From Brucella pseudogrignonensis (GTDB lineage Bacteria > Pseudomonadota > Alphaproteobacteria > Rhizobiales > Rhizobiaceae): 64,000 nt of DNA. Shown piece after piece: positions 34,226-42,835 of this stretch. Each line of letters begins with the position of its first letter. The first letter of the stretch is position 1. The notes under the pieces were generated by a model. It was not told the DNA's origin and ran no database searches. It worked only from the letters and a program-made list of their open reading frames with translations. Both the position numbers and the translations under genes were made by a program. The DNA lies in NCBI RefSeq assembly GCF_032190615.1, contig NZ_JAVLAT010000002.1, positions 541,001-605,000 on the forward strand, in the 5' to 3' direction.

Positions 34226-35451
34226 GAAAAACATGCGCTGCCCTTTTTGCTTGTATCGCACTTCTGGTTCAGCCGACGACCGGCTTGGCCGACGAAGCTG
34301 CTAAAAATGCGCGCGAGTTTAGCTCAGCCGTCGATGCTGATGCCGACTGGTTGGGCTCTGGCGGTGATCCGTCAAAAATGGCTTATGCTGAACTTGGACG
34401 GGGCAGCGCGGTAGCGCGCCTGAAAGATATCGCTACCATACAAGGCGTTCGTGAAAATCAACTCGTAGGTTACGGTTTAGTGATCGGCCTAAATGGTACT
34501 GGCGATAGCCTGCGCAACTCACCTTTTACTGAGCAATCCATGCGCGCCATGCTTGAAAATCTCGGTATTAATGCGCCACGCAATTCGACACGTTCAAAGA
34601 ATACCGCAGCGGTGATTGTGACAGCAAATATGGTTCCATTTGCCGGTGCGGGTTCCCGCATTGATGTAACAGTTTCCTCGCTTGGCGATGCAACATCTTT
34701 GCAGGGCGGAACACTTGTTATGACGCCCTTGCAGGGTGCTGACAACGAAGTTTATGCGGTTGCACAAGGCAACATGATAGTATCTGGATTTTCCGCAGAA
34801 GGTCAGGCTGCAAGCGTTGTGCAGGGTGTGCCAACATCGGGTCGAATTCCAAACGGTGCGCTGGTTGAAAAGGAAGTACCTGGCAGTTTCGGAAAAGATG
34901 CTGAAATGATTGTCGAACTCCGCGATCCAGATTTTACAACTGCGGTTCGCGCTGCTGATACGATTAATATTTTCGCGAAACGTCGCTATGGGCGCGGTGT
35001 TGCAATCGCACGCGATGCAAAGACAATTCGGATTCAGCGCCCTAAGAATGTGACACCAGCGCGCTTCCTTGCTGAGCTGGAAGGTTTGCCAATTGTCACT
35101 GATGAAGTGGCGCGTGTGGTTGTCGATGAGCGTACGGGCACTGTGGTTATCGGCGATAAGGTTCGCATTTCCAAAGTTGCAATTAGCCATGGCAGTCTGA
35201 CAGTGCGCGTCACCGAAACACCGATGGTCGTGCAGCCAGATTCGTTTAGCTATGGTGAAACGGAAATCGAACCGAATACCGACATCGCCGTTAATCAAGC
35301 AGATGCCAAGATCGGTATCCTTACAGGTGCGAACCTTGAAAATCTGGTTAAGGGCCTCAACCAGATGGGGGTAAAACCCAATGGTATCATAGCAATCTTG
35401 CAAGCGATTAAAACGTCAGGTGCTCTTCACGCAGAGTTGGTGGTGCAATGA
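34222..35451 (+). CDS. flgI: Flagellar P-ring protein FlgI
   Basis: P-ring subunit around the rod in the peptidoglycan layer. Signal peptide ends near TTGLA; the conserved body begins RLKDIATIQGVRENQLVGYGLVIGLNGTGD and ends NLENLVKGLNQMGVKPNGIIAILQAIKTSGALHAELVVQ. 409 residues, longer than the usual ~370 because about 40 extra, mostly acidic or small residues lie between the signal peptide and the body. GTG start overlaps the flgA stop. Confidence 0.95.
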   Translation: MRKTCAALFACIALLVQPTTGLADEAAKNAREFSSAVDADADWLGSGGDPSKMAYAELGRGSAVARLKDIATIQGVRENQLVGYGLVIGLNGTGDSLRNSPFTEQSMRAMLENLGINAPRNSTRSKNTAAVIVTANMVPFAGAGSRIDVTVSSLGDATSLQGGTLVMTPLQGADNEVYAVAQGNMIVSGFSAEGQAASVVQGVPTSGRIPNGALVEKEVPGSFGKDAEMIVELRDPDFTTAVRAADTINIFAKRRYGRGVAIARDAKTIRIQRPKNVTPARFLAELEGLPIVTDEVARVVVDERTGTVVIGDKVRISKVAISHGSLTVRVTETPMVVQPDSFSYGETEIEPNTDIAVNQADAKIGILTGANLENLVKGLNQMGVKPNGIIAILQAIKTSGALHAELVVQ

Positions 35452-36047
35452 GATTGGCTGGTAACATCATTCGCTTTGGTTCGGTCATTGTAGTGCTCTT
35501 TGGCGCGGGCTTACCTGCTCTTGCGCAACAGCCCATGCCACCTGTTCCGGCCTCAACGACTGCCGCACAACAATTGTCTGCGTCTGCGCCGGTTGGCAAC
35601 CTTGATGAAATTCGCAAATTTTGCAGCAATATCGACGATCAGGCCGCTGATGCGCGATATTCTTTGCAGGCTAAGCAACTTGCTGAACTCAAGGCTGATG
35701 TCGACGAACGCATGCGCGCGCTGGAAGCCAAGCGCAAAGAATATGAGATGTGGCTGAAGCGTCGCGATGCTTTTGTCAACAAGGCACAGGATTCTCTTGT
35801 CGATATTATCTCCAAGATGAAGCCGGATGCGGCTGCAGCGCAGATGTCGCTGATCGGTGATGAAGCCGCCGCAGCTTTGATACTCAAGCTCAATCCGCGT
35901 GTTTCCAGCATAATCCTCAATGAAATGCCGCCTGAAAAGGCAGCTAAGCTCGCGCGCGTCATCGTTGGCTCGCAGCGCACGACCGCAACGCCGCCGCCCA
36001 CCAGGGAACAGCGCGCGCAGGCGGAAACCGGGAATTCTGTGCAATGA
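35448..36047 (+). CDS. motE: MotE-like periplasmic chaperone
   Basis: 199-residue exported protein with signal peptide (to about ALAQQ), a coiled-coil segment AKQLAELKADVDERMRALEAKRKEYEMWLKRRDAF and a MgtE-N-like helical segment DEAAAALILKLNPRVSSIILNEMPPEKAAKLARVI. In Sinorhizobium meliloti MotE, encoded between flgI and flgH, stabilises MotC in the periplasm; position and domains agree here. Confidence 0.85.
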   Translation: MRLAGNIIRFGSVIVVLFGAGLPALAQQPMPPVPASTTAAQQLSASAPVGNLDEIRKFCSNIDDQAADARYSLQAKQLAELKADVDERMRALEAKRKEYEMWLKRRDAFVNKAQDSLVDIISKMKPDAAAAQMSLIGDEAAAALILKLNPRVSSIILNEMPPEKAAKLARVIVGSQRTTATPPPTREQRAQAETGNSVQ

Positions 36048-36772
36048 CGAAAAGCATGAACAAAGCGCTCTTTGCAGCAGCAACTTTGGTTCTTCTGGCA
36101 GGCTGCGCCACCAAACCAGAAGAAATCGGTCGCGCACCCGACCTTTCCCCTGTCGCGGCCAATCTAGGTGTGCAGAACAATCCGCAATATAGCGGATATC
36201 CGGTCCGCCCCAGCAAAGCCTCTTATTCGCTTTGGAACCAACGCTCGACGAACTTCTTCAAGGACCCTCGTGCGCAGGAGCCGGGCGATGTTTTGACTGT
36301 TATTATCTCGATCAATGATCGCGCAAACATGGATAATAAAACTGACCGCGAACGCGTTTCAAAGGGTCTTTATGGCGGCGGCGCTTCGTTTGACACCAGC
36401 AGCCTGTCTGGTTCTTTTGGCGGTGGTTCAATGGACGCTTCGGTCAACACCCGTTCTAATAGTGCTTCTAAGGGCAAAGGTACAATCGAACGAAGCGAAG
36501 ACATTCGTCTGCAGATTGCTGCTATCGTGACGGACACGCTACCAAACGGCAATCTCATCATTAAAGGTTCGCAGGAAGTGCGCGTGAACAATGAGTTGCG
36601 TGTGCTCAACGTTGTCGGTGTTGTGCGGCCGCGTGATATTTCCGGTTACAATACCATTTCCTACGACAAGATTGCTGAGGCGCGTATTTCTTACGGTGGA
36701 CGCGGTCGCTTGAGCGAAATTCAGCAGCCACCTTATGGCCAGCAGATTCTCGATCAGATTTCTCCGTTCTGA
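36044..36772 (+). CDS. flgH: Flagellar L-ring protein FlgH
   Basis: Outer-membrane L-ring lipoprotein, 242 residues. Lipobox LLAGCATK at residues ~17-24; then SLWNQRSTNFFKDPRAQEPGDVLTVIISINDRANMDNKT, and INLPNG-like LPNGNLIIKGSQEVRVNNELRVLNVVGVVRPRDISGYNTISYDKIAEARI, both standard FlgH. Four-base overlap with motE. Confidence 0.97.
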   Translation: MTKSMNKALFAAATLVLLAGCATKPEEIGRAPDLSPVAANLGVQNNPQYSGYPVRPSKASYSLWNQRSTNFFKDPRAQEPGDVLTVIISINDRANMDNKTDRERVSKGLYGGGASFDTSSLSGSFGGGSMDASVNTRSNSASKGKGTIERSEDIRLQIAAIVTDTLPNGNLIIKGSQEVRVNNELRVLNVVGVVRPRDISGYNTISYDKIAEARISYGGRGRLSEIQQPPYGQQILDQISPF

Positions 36773-36784
36773 AGTTGAGCAGGC

Positions 36785-37276
36785 ATGAGCGTTACGGCAA
36801 TCAATAAGGACGGCAAGGTAAAAGGCTCTATCGCGGGCCTCTTAGGCGCTGTTGCAGTTTTGACCGCAATCGCGGGCGGTGGCGGATGGTATCTGGGTGG
36901 CATTATCTCCGCAGACCAGCAAGTCGCAGTGAAATCTACGACGAAGGAAGACAAGCCGAAACAGGGTGATTTTGAATCGCGTTCCATTGGTACAATCATT
37001 CCCCTTCAGCCGATTGTGACCAATCTTGGCATTCCGCAGACCACATGGGTCCGACTTGAGGCGGCGCTTGTTGCAAAGCCGGGTCGTGAAATTCCGCCTG
37101 CAGTTGCAGCAAGTGTGGGCGATGATTTCATGAGCTTCCTGCGGAGCGTCAATCTCATGCAGTTGCAGGGGGCCGCTGGTTTGGCCTATTTGCGTGCCGA
37201 TCTTGAAGAGCGGGCGCGGATGCGTTCGGAAGGCGCGGTTGATCGCGTTTTCATTTCGACGCTGGTAGTAGAATGA
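36785..37276 (+). CDS. fliL: Flagellar basal-body-associated protein FliL
   Basis: Single-span protein that rings the stator and supports torque. 163 residues, membrane helix at ~16-38 (GLLGAVAVLTAIAGGGGWYLG), periplasmic domain ending in LRADLEERARMRSEGAVDRVFISTLVVE, the typical C-terminal FliL strand. Confidence 0.9.
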   Translation: MSVTAINKDGKVKGSIAGLLGAVAVLTAIAGGGGWYLGGIISADQQVAVKSTTKEDKPKQGDFESRSIGTIIPLQPIVTNLGIPQTTWVRLEAALVAKPGREIPPAVAASVGDDFMSFLRSVNLMQLQGAAGLAYLRADLEERARMRSEGAVDRVFISTLVVE

Positions 37277-38010
37277 AGAAAATTTTCGCCCTGAGTGGCT
37301 TGCTGACGCTGGCCTTTATTTCTGCTGCCCATGCACAAGCCTTGTCGCTGGATAATCTTCTTCCAGCCGGAAGTGGTGCAGCCAGTGGACAGATCGTTCA
37401 GCTGTTTGGCCTTCTGACAGTTCTGTCGGTGGCGCCCGGCTTGCTGATCATGGTCACAAGCTTCACGCGTTTTGCCATTGCGTTCTCGCTTTTGCGTTCG
37501 GGGCTTGGGCTTCAGACGGCTCCCGCAAGCATGGTGATGATCTCGCTGGCGTTGTTCATGACCTTCTATGTCATGGCACCAGTGTTTGATCGTGCCTGGA
37601 ACAATGGCGTGCAGCCTTTGATGCGCAACGAGATCACGCAGGACGTGGCATTTCGTGAAATTTCGAATCCGTTTCGCGAATTTATGATGCGCGAAGTGCG
37701 CGACAAAGATTTGCGCTTGTTTGAAGATCTGGCAGATCCGGCATTCCGCACGGGTGAAGACGGCATTGTTGATTTCCGCGTGCTGGTTCCGGCCTTCATG
37801 ATTTCGGAATTGCGGCGTGGGTTCGAGATCGGCTTCCTGATTGTTCTGCCGTTTCTGGTGATCGACCTCGTGGTCGCAACACTGACCATGTCTATGGGTA
37901 TGATGATGTTGCCGCCGACGGTGATATCGCTGCCGTTCAAGATACTCTTCTTCGTACTGATCGATGGCTGGAATATTCTGGTTGGAAGCCTGATACGGTC
38001 ATTTGCGTAA
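37273..38010 (+). CDS. fliP: Flagellar export apparatus protein FliP
   Basis: Core pore protein of the export gate, 245 residues with a signal peptide and four membrane helices. TSFTRFAIAFSLLRSGLGLQTAP, DGIVDFRVLVPAFMISELRRGFEIGFLIVLPFLVIDLVVATLTMSMGMMMLPP and LPFKILFFVLIDGWNILVGSLIRSF are diagnostic. Last gene of the flgB operon. fliO, which often assists FliP, is not present. Confidence 0.97.
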   Translation: MKKIFALSGLLTLAFISAAHAQALSLDNLLPAGSGAASGQIVQLFGLLTVLSVAPGLLIMVTSFTRFAIAFSLLRSGLGLQTAPASMVMISLALFMTFYVMAPVFDRAWNNGVQPLMRNEITQDVAFREISNPFREFMMREVRDKDLRLFEDLADPAFRTGEDGIVDFRVLVPAFMISELRRGFEIGFLIVLPFLVIDLVVATLTMSMGMMMLPPTVISLPFKILFFVLIDGWNILVGSLIRSFA

Positions 38011-38122
38011 AATCGGGTGTAACCCATCAATTGCGTGTCAAGCATTCTGACTAGGTACCACCCCGAAAATACCGTTGAGTAAAAACCAACACATCCTATT
38101 AATATATTCTTAACAATTGGGT

Positions 38123-38128
38123 TATAAT
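38123..38128 (+). promoter_or_regulatory. Flagellin -10 box
   Basis: Perfect TATAAT at 38123-38128 in the 234-bp gap before the flagellin gene, without a good TTGACA 16-18 nt upstream, suggesting dependence on an activator. Start of transcription is expected near 38135. Confidence 0.5.
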
Positions 38129-38137
38129 GCTAGCTTC

Positions 38138-38209
38138 CATAGGAGGTCCCACGCGTTCGTGGTGACAGGCATGATGCCGCTCTCCTATGCCGGTAATATT
38201 CAATCCGGC
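38138..38209 (+). ncRNA. Structured 5' leader of the flagellin mRNA (three-way junction)
   Basis: Outer stem CATAGGAG / CTCCTATG (38138-38145, 38182-38189) encloses two hairpins: GTCCCACG / CGTGGTGAC with tetraloop CGTT (38146-38166, one bulge) and GGCA / TGCC with loop TGA (38168-38178). A further stem GCCGG / CCGGC follows (38189-38193, 38205-38209). The fold begins at the predicted transcription start and ends ~35 nt before the flagellin ATG. In Caulobacter FlbT acts on the flagellin 5' UTR; flbT is present here at 51387. Confidence 0.6.
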
Positions 38210-38244
38210 CTGTCCCTCAGTTTGTTTTCCCAAGGGGCAATACA

Positions 38245-39132
38245 ATGTCTAGCATTCTTACCAACTCTTCAGCTCTTACCGCTCTTCAGACCCTTTCCTC
38301 GACCAACAAGTCGCTGGAAACCACGCAGAACCGTATTTCGACCGGCCTGCGCATCGGTGAAGCTGCTGACAATGCATCTTACTGGTCGATCGCAACCTCG
38401 ATGAAGTCCGACAACAAGGCCAACTCGGCTGTTCAGGACGCTCTTGGCCTCGGCGCCGGCAAGGTTGACACTGCATACACTGCAATCAACGACATCAAGG
38501 ACCAGGTTGACAAGATGAAGTCGCTTCTGGTTAGCGCTCAGGGCGCCAGCCAGGAAGACCAGAAGAAGGTCGCGACCGAACTCAAAGCAATCCAGTCGCA
38601 GATCAAGTCGTCTGCCAGCAACGCGAATTACGCTGGTTCCAACCTGCTCGTGAACGACGCAGCTGCAACTTCGGACCTTAAGGTTGTTGCATCGTATAAC
38701 CGGACCGGCACCACTGTAACGATCGACACCGTTGACGTTGCTGCTGCTGACGTACAGGTTTTTGCTGACGCTGCGGGCACCGGCGGTATCGCTGGTGATC
38801 TGGTCGCTGATGCTTTCTTCGATCCATCGACTGCAAAGCTTGACGACGCTGCAATCAAGACTGCTCTGGAATCGGTTGAAACCGCTCTGGACAAGCTCAC
38901 CACTGGTGCAGCTTCACTTGGTGCTGCAAAGGCACGTATCGACACCCAGAAGAGCTTCATTTCCAAGCTCAGCGACTCGGTTGAAAAGGGCGTTGGTACG
39001 CTCGTTGATGCCGACATGAACAAGGAATCGGCTCGTCTGTCGGCTCTGCAGGTTCAGCAGCAGCTGGGCGTTCAGGCTCTCTCGATCGCTAACTCGTCGA
39101 GCCAGTCGATCCTGTCGCTGTTCCGCGGCTAA
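38245..39132 (+). CDS. fliC: Flagellin
   Basis: Filament subunit, 295 residues, a short form with the terminal D0/D1 domains and only a small variable middle. N-terminus SSILTNSSALTALQTLSSTNKSLETTQNRISTGLRIGEAADNASYWSIATSM and C-terminus LSALQVQQQLGVQALSIANSSSQSILSLFRG are conserved. It is the only flagellin in the window. Codon use favours C-ending codons more than its neighbours, as for a highly expressed gene. AAGGGG precedes the ATG. Monocistronic, with its own promoter, leader and terminator. Confidence 0.97.
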   Translation: MSSILTNSSALTALQTLSSTNKSLETTQNRISTGLRIGEAADNASYWSIATSMKSDNKANSAVQDALGLGAGKVDTAYTAINDIKDQVDKMKSLLVSAQGASQEDQKKVATELKAIQSQIKSSASNANYAGSNLLVNDAAATSDLKVVASYNRTGTTVTIDTVDVAAADVQVFADAAGTGGIAGDLVADAFFDPSTAKLDDAAIKTALESVETALDKLTTGAASLGAAKARIDTQKSFISKLSDSVEKGVGTLVDADMNKESARLSALQVQQQLGVQALSIANSSSQSILSLFRG

Positions 39133-39161
39133 TCACTTAGCTGATACAGTTGATACTTTGA

Positions 39162-39197
39162 GGGGCGTGGAATTTATTCCGCGTCCTTCTTCTTTTC
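39162..39197 (+). terminator. Flagellin terminator
   Basis: Stem GGGCGTGGAAT / ATTCCGCGTCC (39163-39173, 39176-39186; two G-U pairs) followed by a pyrimidine-rich TTCTTCTTTTCT tract. Confidence 0.85.
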
Positions 39198-39224
39198 TAA
39201 AAAATCGCCTCCGCATTCAAGCCG

Positions 39225-39239
39225 ACACTTTCGCGCAAG
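39225..39239 (+). promoter_or_regulatory. Candidate FtcR box before fliF
   Basis: ACACTTTCGCGCAAG matches 11 of 15 positions of the motA element, 28 nt before the fliF start. In Brucella melitensis FtcR is reported to act on the fliF promoter, so this is the key site for testing the motif. Confidence 0.55.
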
Positions 39240-39267
39240 CTTCGCGATCTATTTTGTTCGCATTAGG

Positions 39268-41016
39268 ATGGCGGTGGTATCGATGCAGCAGAATTTCCAG
39301 CAATTACTCGAACAGCTTAAGGGAACGCTCGGCAAGCTTGGCGCGCGAAAACTTATAGCGCTCGGACTTGTCGGAGCTGCACTGATGGGCGCTATTCTTT
39401 ATACGAGCGTCTATCTGAGCCGCCCCTCCTATGAGACGCTTTACGTCGGCCTTTCGCGCGATGACGTGAATCGTATGGGTCTGGCACTCGGTGAAGCTGG
39501 CATTGCTTTCGACGTGAAGTCCGACGGTTCATCGATCCTTGTTCCTGTCGGCAAGGCCGAACAGGCGCGTATGTATCTGGCTGAAAAAGGTCTGCCGACG
39601 TCCAACAACGCCGGTTACGAGCTTTTCGACAATATGGGCTCGCTTGGCCTGACGTCGTTCATGCAGGAAATCACGCATGTTCGCGCACTTGAAGGCGAGA
39701 TCGCGCGTACCATTCAGGCCATTCGTGGCGTAAAAGCTGCGCGCGTTCACATCGTCATGGCCGAAAAAGGCTCGTTCCGTCGCGGTGATCAGAAGCCATC
39801 TGCCTCGGTTGTGATCCGCGCTGAAGGCGGCTTTGCCGCTGAATCCGCGCAGTCGATCCGCCAGCTGGTTGCTGCCGCTGTGCCATCGCTGGATGCTTCG
39901 TCCGTTACGGTTCTTGATACCAATGGTCGTCTACTCGCATCTGCGGGAGAAGCTGCGAATGGTGCTGCTCTTTTGACCGCATCACTTGAACAGCAGGTGG
40001 CTGGCAATGTGGATGAGAGCATCCGCAAGGCGCTTGCTCCATATCTCGGTGTTGGTCACTTCCAGAGCAGTGTTCAGGCAACGCTTGATACCGACCGCCG
40101 TCAGACCAATGAAACGCAATTCGATCCTGAATCGCGCGTTGAACGTTCTGTTCGTGTTGTGCGTGAAAGCGGAGACTCCCGCAACGCACGTAACGACAAT
40201 GCCACCGGCGTTGAGCAGAACATTCCGCAGGAAGAAATTCAGAACCGCAACGGCGAAAACTCGTCTGAAAAGACTGATCGCCGCGAAGAACTGACCAATT
40301 ACGAAATGAACACCAAGACGGTGTCCACAGTCAGCGATGGCTACACCGTCAAGCGTCTGTCGATTGCGGTCGTCATCGATCAGGCGCGTTTGCTTGAAAC
40401 GGCGGGCACCACGCCGCCGCCTGCCGATTTCGTCGATCAGCAGATCCTGAAAATCCGCGACCTCGTTGCAACTGCCGCCGGTCTCAATGCAGATCGTGGT
40501 GATGTGATCAACGTAACGGCTGTCAATTTTCTCAGCCCGGCAGGCGCAGATATGGAGCCGGTTTCGACGCCGTGGTCCGAGCAGCTGATGCGTCAGAGCG
40601 GTTCCTACGTCAATGCACTGGCAATTCTTGCCGCTGTTGCGCTCCTGATCTGGTTCGGTGTTCGTCCTTTGCTCCGCGATCAGAACGCGAAGCCATCCGG
40701 AACAGAAGTTGCACTGCGTGAACCGGGTGATGTCGCTGTGCCAAACTTTGTTGGTGATACACAGCAGGCCATCGCTGGTGAGGGTGCTAAGGCAGTGATC
40801 GGTGGACCAGAAGCCTATGCCGATCAGATGAAGACCAGCCTCAGCGATTTGCGTCAGCGTATGCGCATGCCTGCCAAGTTGCGCCTCGAACAGATGATCG
40901 AGATGGATGAAGAGCGCGTTGCTGCAGTTCTTAAGCAGTGGATCCACGAAACCGCCATCAAGCAGGAAGCAGCATCAAACCAGCGATCTGTAATGCCGGA
41001 GCTTGAGGCTGCCTGA
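39268..41016 (+). CDS. fliF: Flagellar MS-ring protein FliF
   Basis: MS-ring subunit and assembly base of the flagellum, 582 residues. First membrane helix at ~28-50, then YETLYVGLSRDDVNRMGLALGEAGIAFDV and the ring-building motifs AEQARMYLAEKGLPTSNNAGYELFDNMGSLGLTSFMQEITHVRALEGEIARTI; second helix near residue 445; the C-terminal FliG-binding tail ends LEQMIEMDEERVAAVLKQWIHE. ATG at 39268 is used; an in-frame ATG at 39283 is also possible. Heads the operon to 45918. Confidence 0.97.
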   Translation: MAVVSMQQNFQQLLEQLKGTLGKLGARKLIALGLVGAALMGAILYTSVYLSRPSYETLYVGLSRDDVNRMGLALGEAGIAFDVKSDGSSILVPVGKAEQARMYLAEKGLPTSNNAGYELFDNMGSLGLTSFMQEITHVRALEGEIARTIQAIRGVKAARVHIVMAEKGSFRRGDQKPSASVVIRAEGGFAAESAQSIRQLVAAAVPSLDASSVTVLDTNGRLLASAGEAANGAALLTASLEQQVAGNVDESIRKALAPYLGVGHFQSSVQATLDTDRRQTNETQFDPESRVERSVRVVRESGDSRNARNDNATGVEQNIPQEEIQNRNGENSSEKTDRREELTNYEMNTKTVSTVSDGYTVKRLSIAVVIDQARLLETAGTTPPPADFVDQQILKIRDLVATAAGLNADRGDVINVTAVNFLSPAGADMEPVSTPWSEQLMRQSGSYVNALAILAAVALLIWFGVRPLLRDQNAKPSGTEVALREPGDVAVPNFVGDTQQAIAGEGAKAVIGGPEAYADQMKTSLSDLRQRMRMPAKLRLEQMIEMDEERVAAVLKQWIHETAIKQEAASNQRSVMPELEAA

Positions 41017-41018
41017 TT

Positions 41019-41714
41019 ATGAGCACGCTCGCACTCAGCCGCTACCTTCCTGATTTCTCGACGCATCGTATCGCCGACGAAGCGGTTGAAATCATTGCGG
41101 CCCCTGCACAGCCGCAGCCTTTGTCGGAGCTCTTGCCGCACACCGATCCGCAAATGGCTGAGGCTTCGGAGAAGCCTCCATTTGCAGAGCGGGCGGAAGT
41201 CGCAAGCATCATCGCCATTGAAGAGGAAAAGCGGGCTGCATTTGAGGCCGGTCGCGAAGACGGTCACAAGGAAGCAGAAGCGCTTTATGAGGCCGAGAAG
41301 GCCAGACTGCTGCGTGAGCATGAAGCGGAGATCGAAGCACTGCGTGCGAGTTTCTCTCGTGAGCAGGCCAATCTCCTGGCTGGTGCCTTGACGGAAGCTG
41401 TGAGCGGGCTTGAACAATCCATGTCCGCGCAGATTGCCGAGATTCTCGCACCGTTGCTGGCAGCCAAAATCGAACAGGACGCGATTGCGGGTTTCGCGCA
41501 GCGGATCAGCAAGCTGGCTCTGGAAGGCGAAGCACCTGAAATCTTCGGTCCAGCGCATCTGCTTGAGTCGCTCAAGGACCATGCCGACCTTCTGCCGTCT
41601 GGATGCCGTTTTACTGAGAACGCGTCCAGCGAACTCTCATTTTCCTTTGGCGATCGTGCGCTTGAAACACGCGTCGCGCCGGTTCTGGAAGAACTAAGGG
41701 CTACTGCCAGATGA
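41019..41714 (+). CDS. Candidate FliH (ATPase regulator)
   Basis: 231-residue soluble protein. Residues ~65-120 form a charged coiled coil with a GREDGHKEAEALYEAEKARLLREHEAEIEALR run, typical of the GxxxG-bearing helical arm of FliH/YscL; the C-terminal half (FSREQANLLAGALTEAVSGLEQSMSAQIAEILAPLLAAKIEQDAIAGF) resembles the FliI-binding domain. The Pro-rich N-terminus could hold the FliM/FliN-binding peptide. No other FliH is seen, and the gene lies two bases after fliF, where fliG-fliH-fliI occur in many genomes. Confidence 0.65.
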   Translation: MSTLALSRYLPDFSTHRIADEAVEIIAAPAQPQPLSELLPHTDPQMAEASEKPPFAERAEVASIIAIEEEKRAAFEAGREDGHKEAEALYEAEKARLLREHEAEIEALRASFSREQANLLAGALTEAVSGLEQSMSAQIAEILAPLLAAKIEQDAIAGFAQRISKLALEGEAPEIFGPAHLLESLKDHADLLPSGCRFTENASSELSFSFGDRALETRVAPVLEELRATAR

Positions 41715-42835
41715 GCATCGATCCGGAAACCAAGCGCGAAATCATTATTGTCCGCCGTGGCAAGCACGATGATCATGACGGTCATCATGGCGGTGTCTGG
41801 AAGATCGCTTACGCTGACTTCATGACTGCGATGATGGCGTTCTTCCTCGTCATGTGGCTCATCAATGCGGCCAACGAAGAAAGCAAGGCGGCTGTCGCCA
41901 GCTACTTCAATCCCGTTAAGCTGATGGATCGTCATTCAAGCCCAAAAGGCGTGCAGGATATTGACGAACAGAACGGCAAAGTTCGCTTTGAGAGCGACAA
42001 GCAGATTGAAAACAGCACCAAGGTTATCAACGATAGCGCTGCTTCCCCGCCGATTGAGCAGGAAGAAATCCGCATGTTCCGCGAGCCATATGCCGTCTTA
42101 TCCGAACTTGCGCATGAAACGGGCGTTCTGCAGAACCAATCCACGAAGGGCGATGGCGGCAGCGCACAGGCTGGCACGCAGACAGGCGCTGACGGCGGCG
42201 ATGCCTATCGCGATCCGTTCAGCCCTGACTATTGGTCAAGCAAGGCTGCGGAAGAGCTGACGCCGCCGGAAGCTGCCCCTGCAACGCCGCCACAGCAAAC
42301 AGCGGAAGCAAAAACCGATGCAAAGCCCGAAGAAGCCGAAAAGCCAGCAGAGAACCAGGAAAAGCTGATTTCTGATTTGAAGAAGGCAGCAGACGGAGAC
42401 GCATCGACCGATGGCAGCAAGGCGGCAAAGGCTGAGCCTATGCCGGATGTGACAGTCGTCCCGGTCGATGGCGGCGTCATGATTCAGCTGACTGATAAAG
42501 TCGACTTTGGCATGTTTACGATTGGCTCCGCCAAGCCGGATGCGCGTGTTGTGCAGATGCTTGAACGCATTGCGCAGGTTATCGCGCGTCAGCCGGGGGA
42601 GGTTGTCATCAGCGGTCACACTGACGCCCGACCTTTCAAGAGTGCGACCTATGACAATTGGCGCTTGTCTTCGGCTCGTGCGCAGATGGCCTATTACATG
42701 CTGGTGCGTGGCGGGCTGGATGAAAAACGTGTGCTGCGTGTTGAAGGCTATGCCGACCGCCAGCCAAAGAACGCCGCCGATCCAAATGCAGCCGAAAATC
42801 GTCGCATCGACATCTTCCTCAAGTCCAACCCATGA
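41711..42835 (+). CDS. motB: Flagellar motor stator protein MotB
   Basis: Stator subunit anchored to peptidoglycan, 374 residues. The membrane helix contains the proton-binding Asp in KIAYADFMTAMMAFFLVMWLI. A long Glu/Ala/Lys/Pro-rich linker (residues ~130-240) precedes the OmpA-like domain with VVISGHTDARPF and NWRLSSARAQMAYYMLVRGG. The N-terminus has a His-rich DDHDGHHGG before the helix. Encoded far from motA, as in S. meliloti. Confidence 0.96.
   Translation: MSIDPETKREIIIVRRGKHDDHDGHHGGVWKIAYADFMTAMMAFFLVMWLINAANEESKAAVASYFNPVKLMDRHSSPKGVQDIDEQNGKVRFESDKQIENSTKVINDSAASPPIEQEEIRMFREPYAVLSELAHETGVLQNQSTKGDGGSAQAGTQTGADGGDAYRDPFSPDYWSSKAAEELTPPEAAPATPPQQTAEAKTDAKPEEAEKPAENQEKLISDLKKAADGDASTDGSKAAKAEPMPDVTVVPVDGGVMIQLTDKVDFGMFTIGSAKPDARVVQMLERIAQVIARQPGEVVISGHTDARPFKSATYDNWRLSSARAQMAYYMLVRGGLDEKRVLRVEGYADRQPKNAADPNAAENRRIDIFLKSNP

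Noticed and set aside
34594..35403. 269-codon minus-strand frame antisense to flgI
   Set aside because: Cys/His/Asn-rich translation typical of an antisense shadow.
38028..38042. Flagellin copy of the 15-bp flagellar motif
   Set aside because: CAATTGCGTGTCAAG keeps only the CAA...CAAG spacing (7 of 15 positions) and lies ~93 nt before the predicted start site.
39982..40947. 321-codon minus-strand frame antisense to fliF
   Set aside because: Frame kept open by codon pattern of fliF; no support for expression or function.
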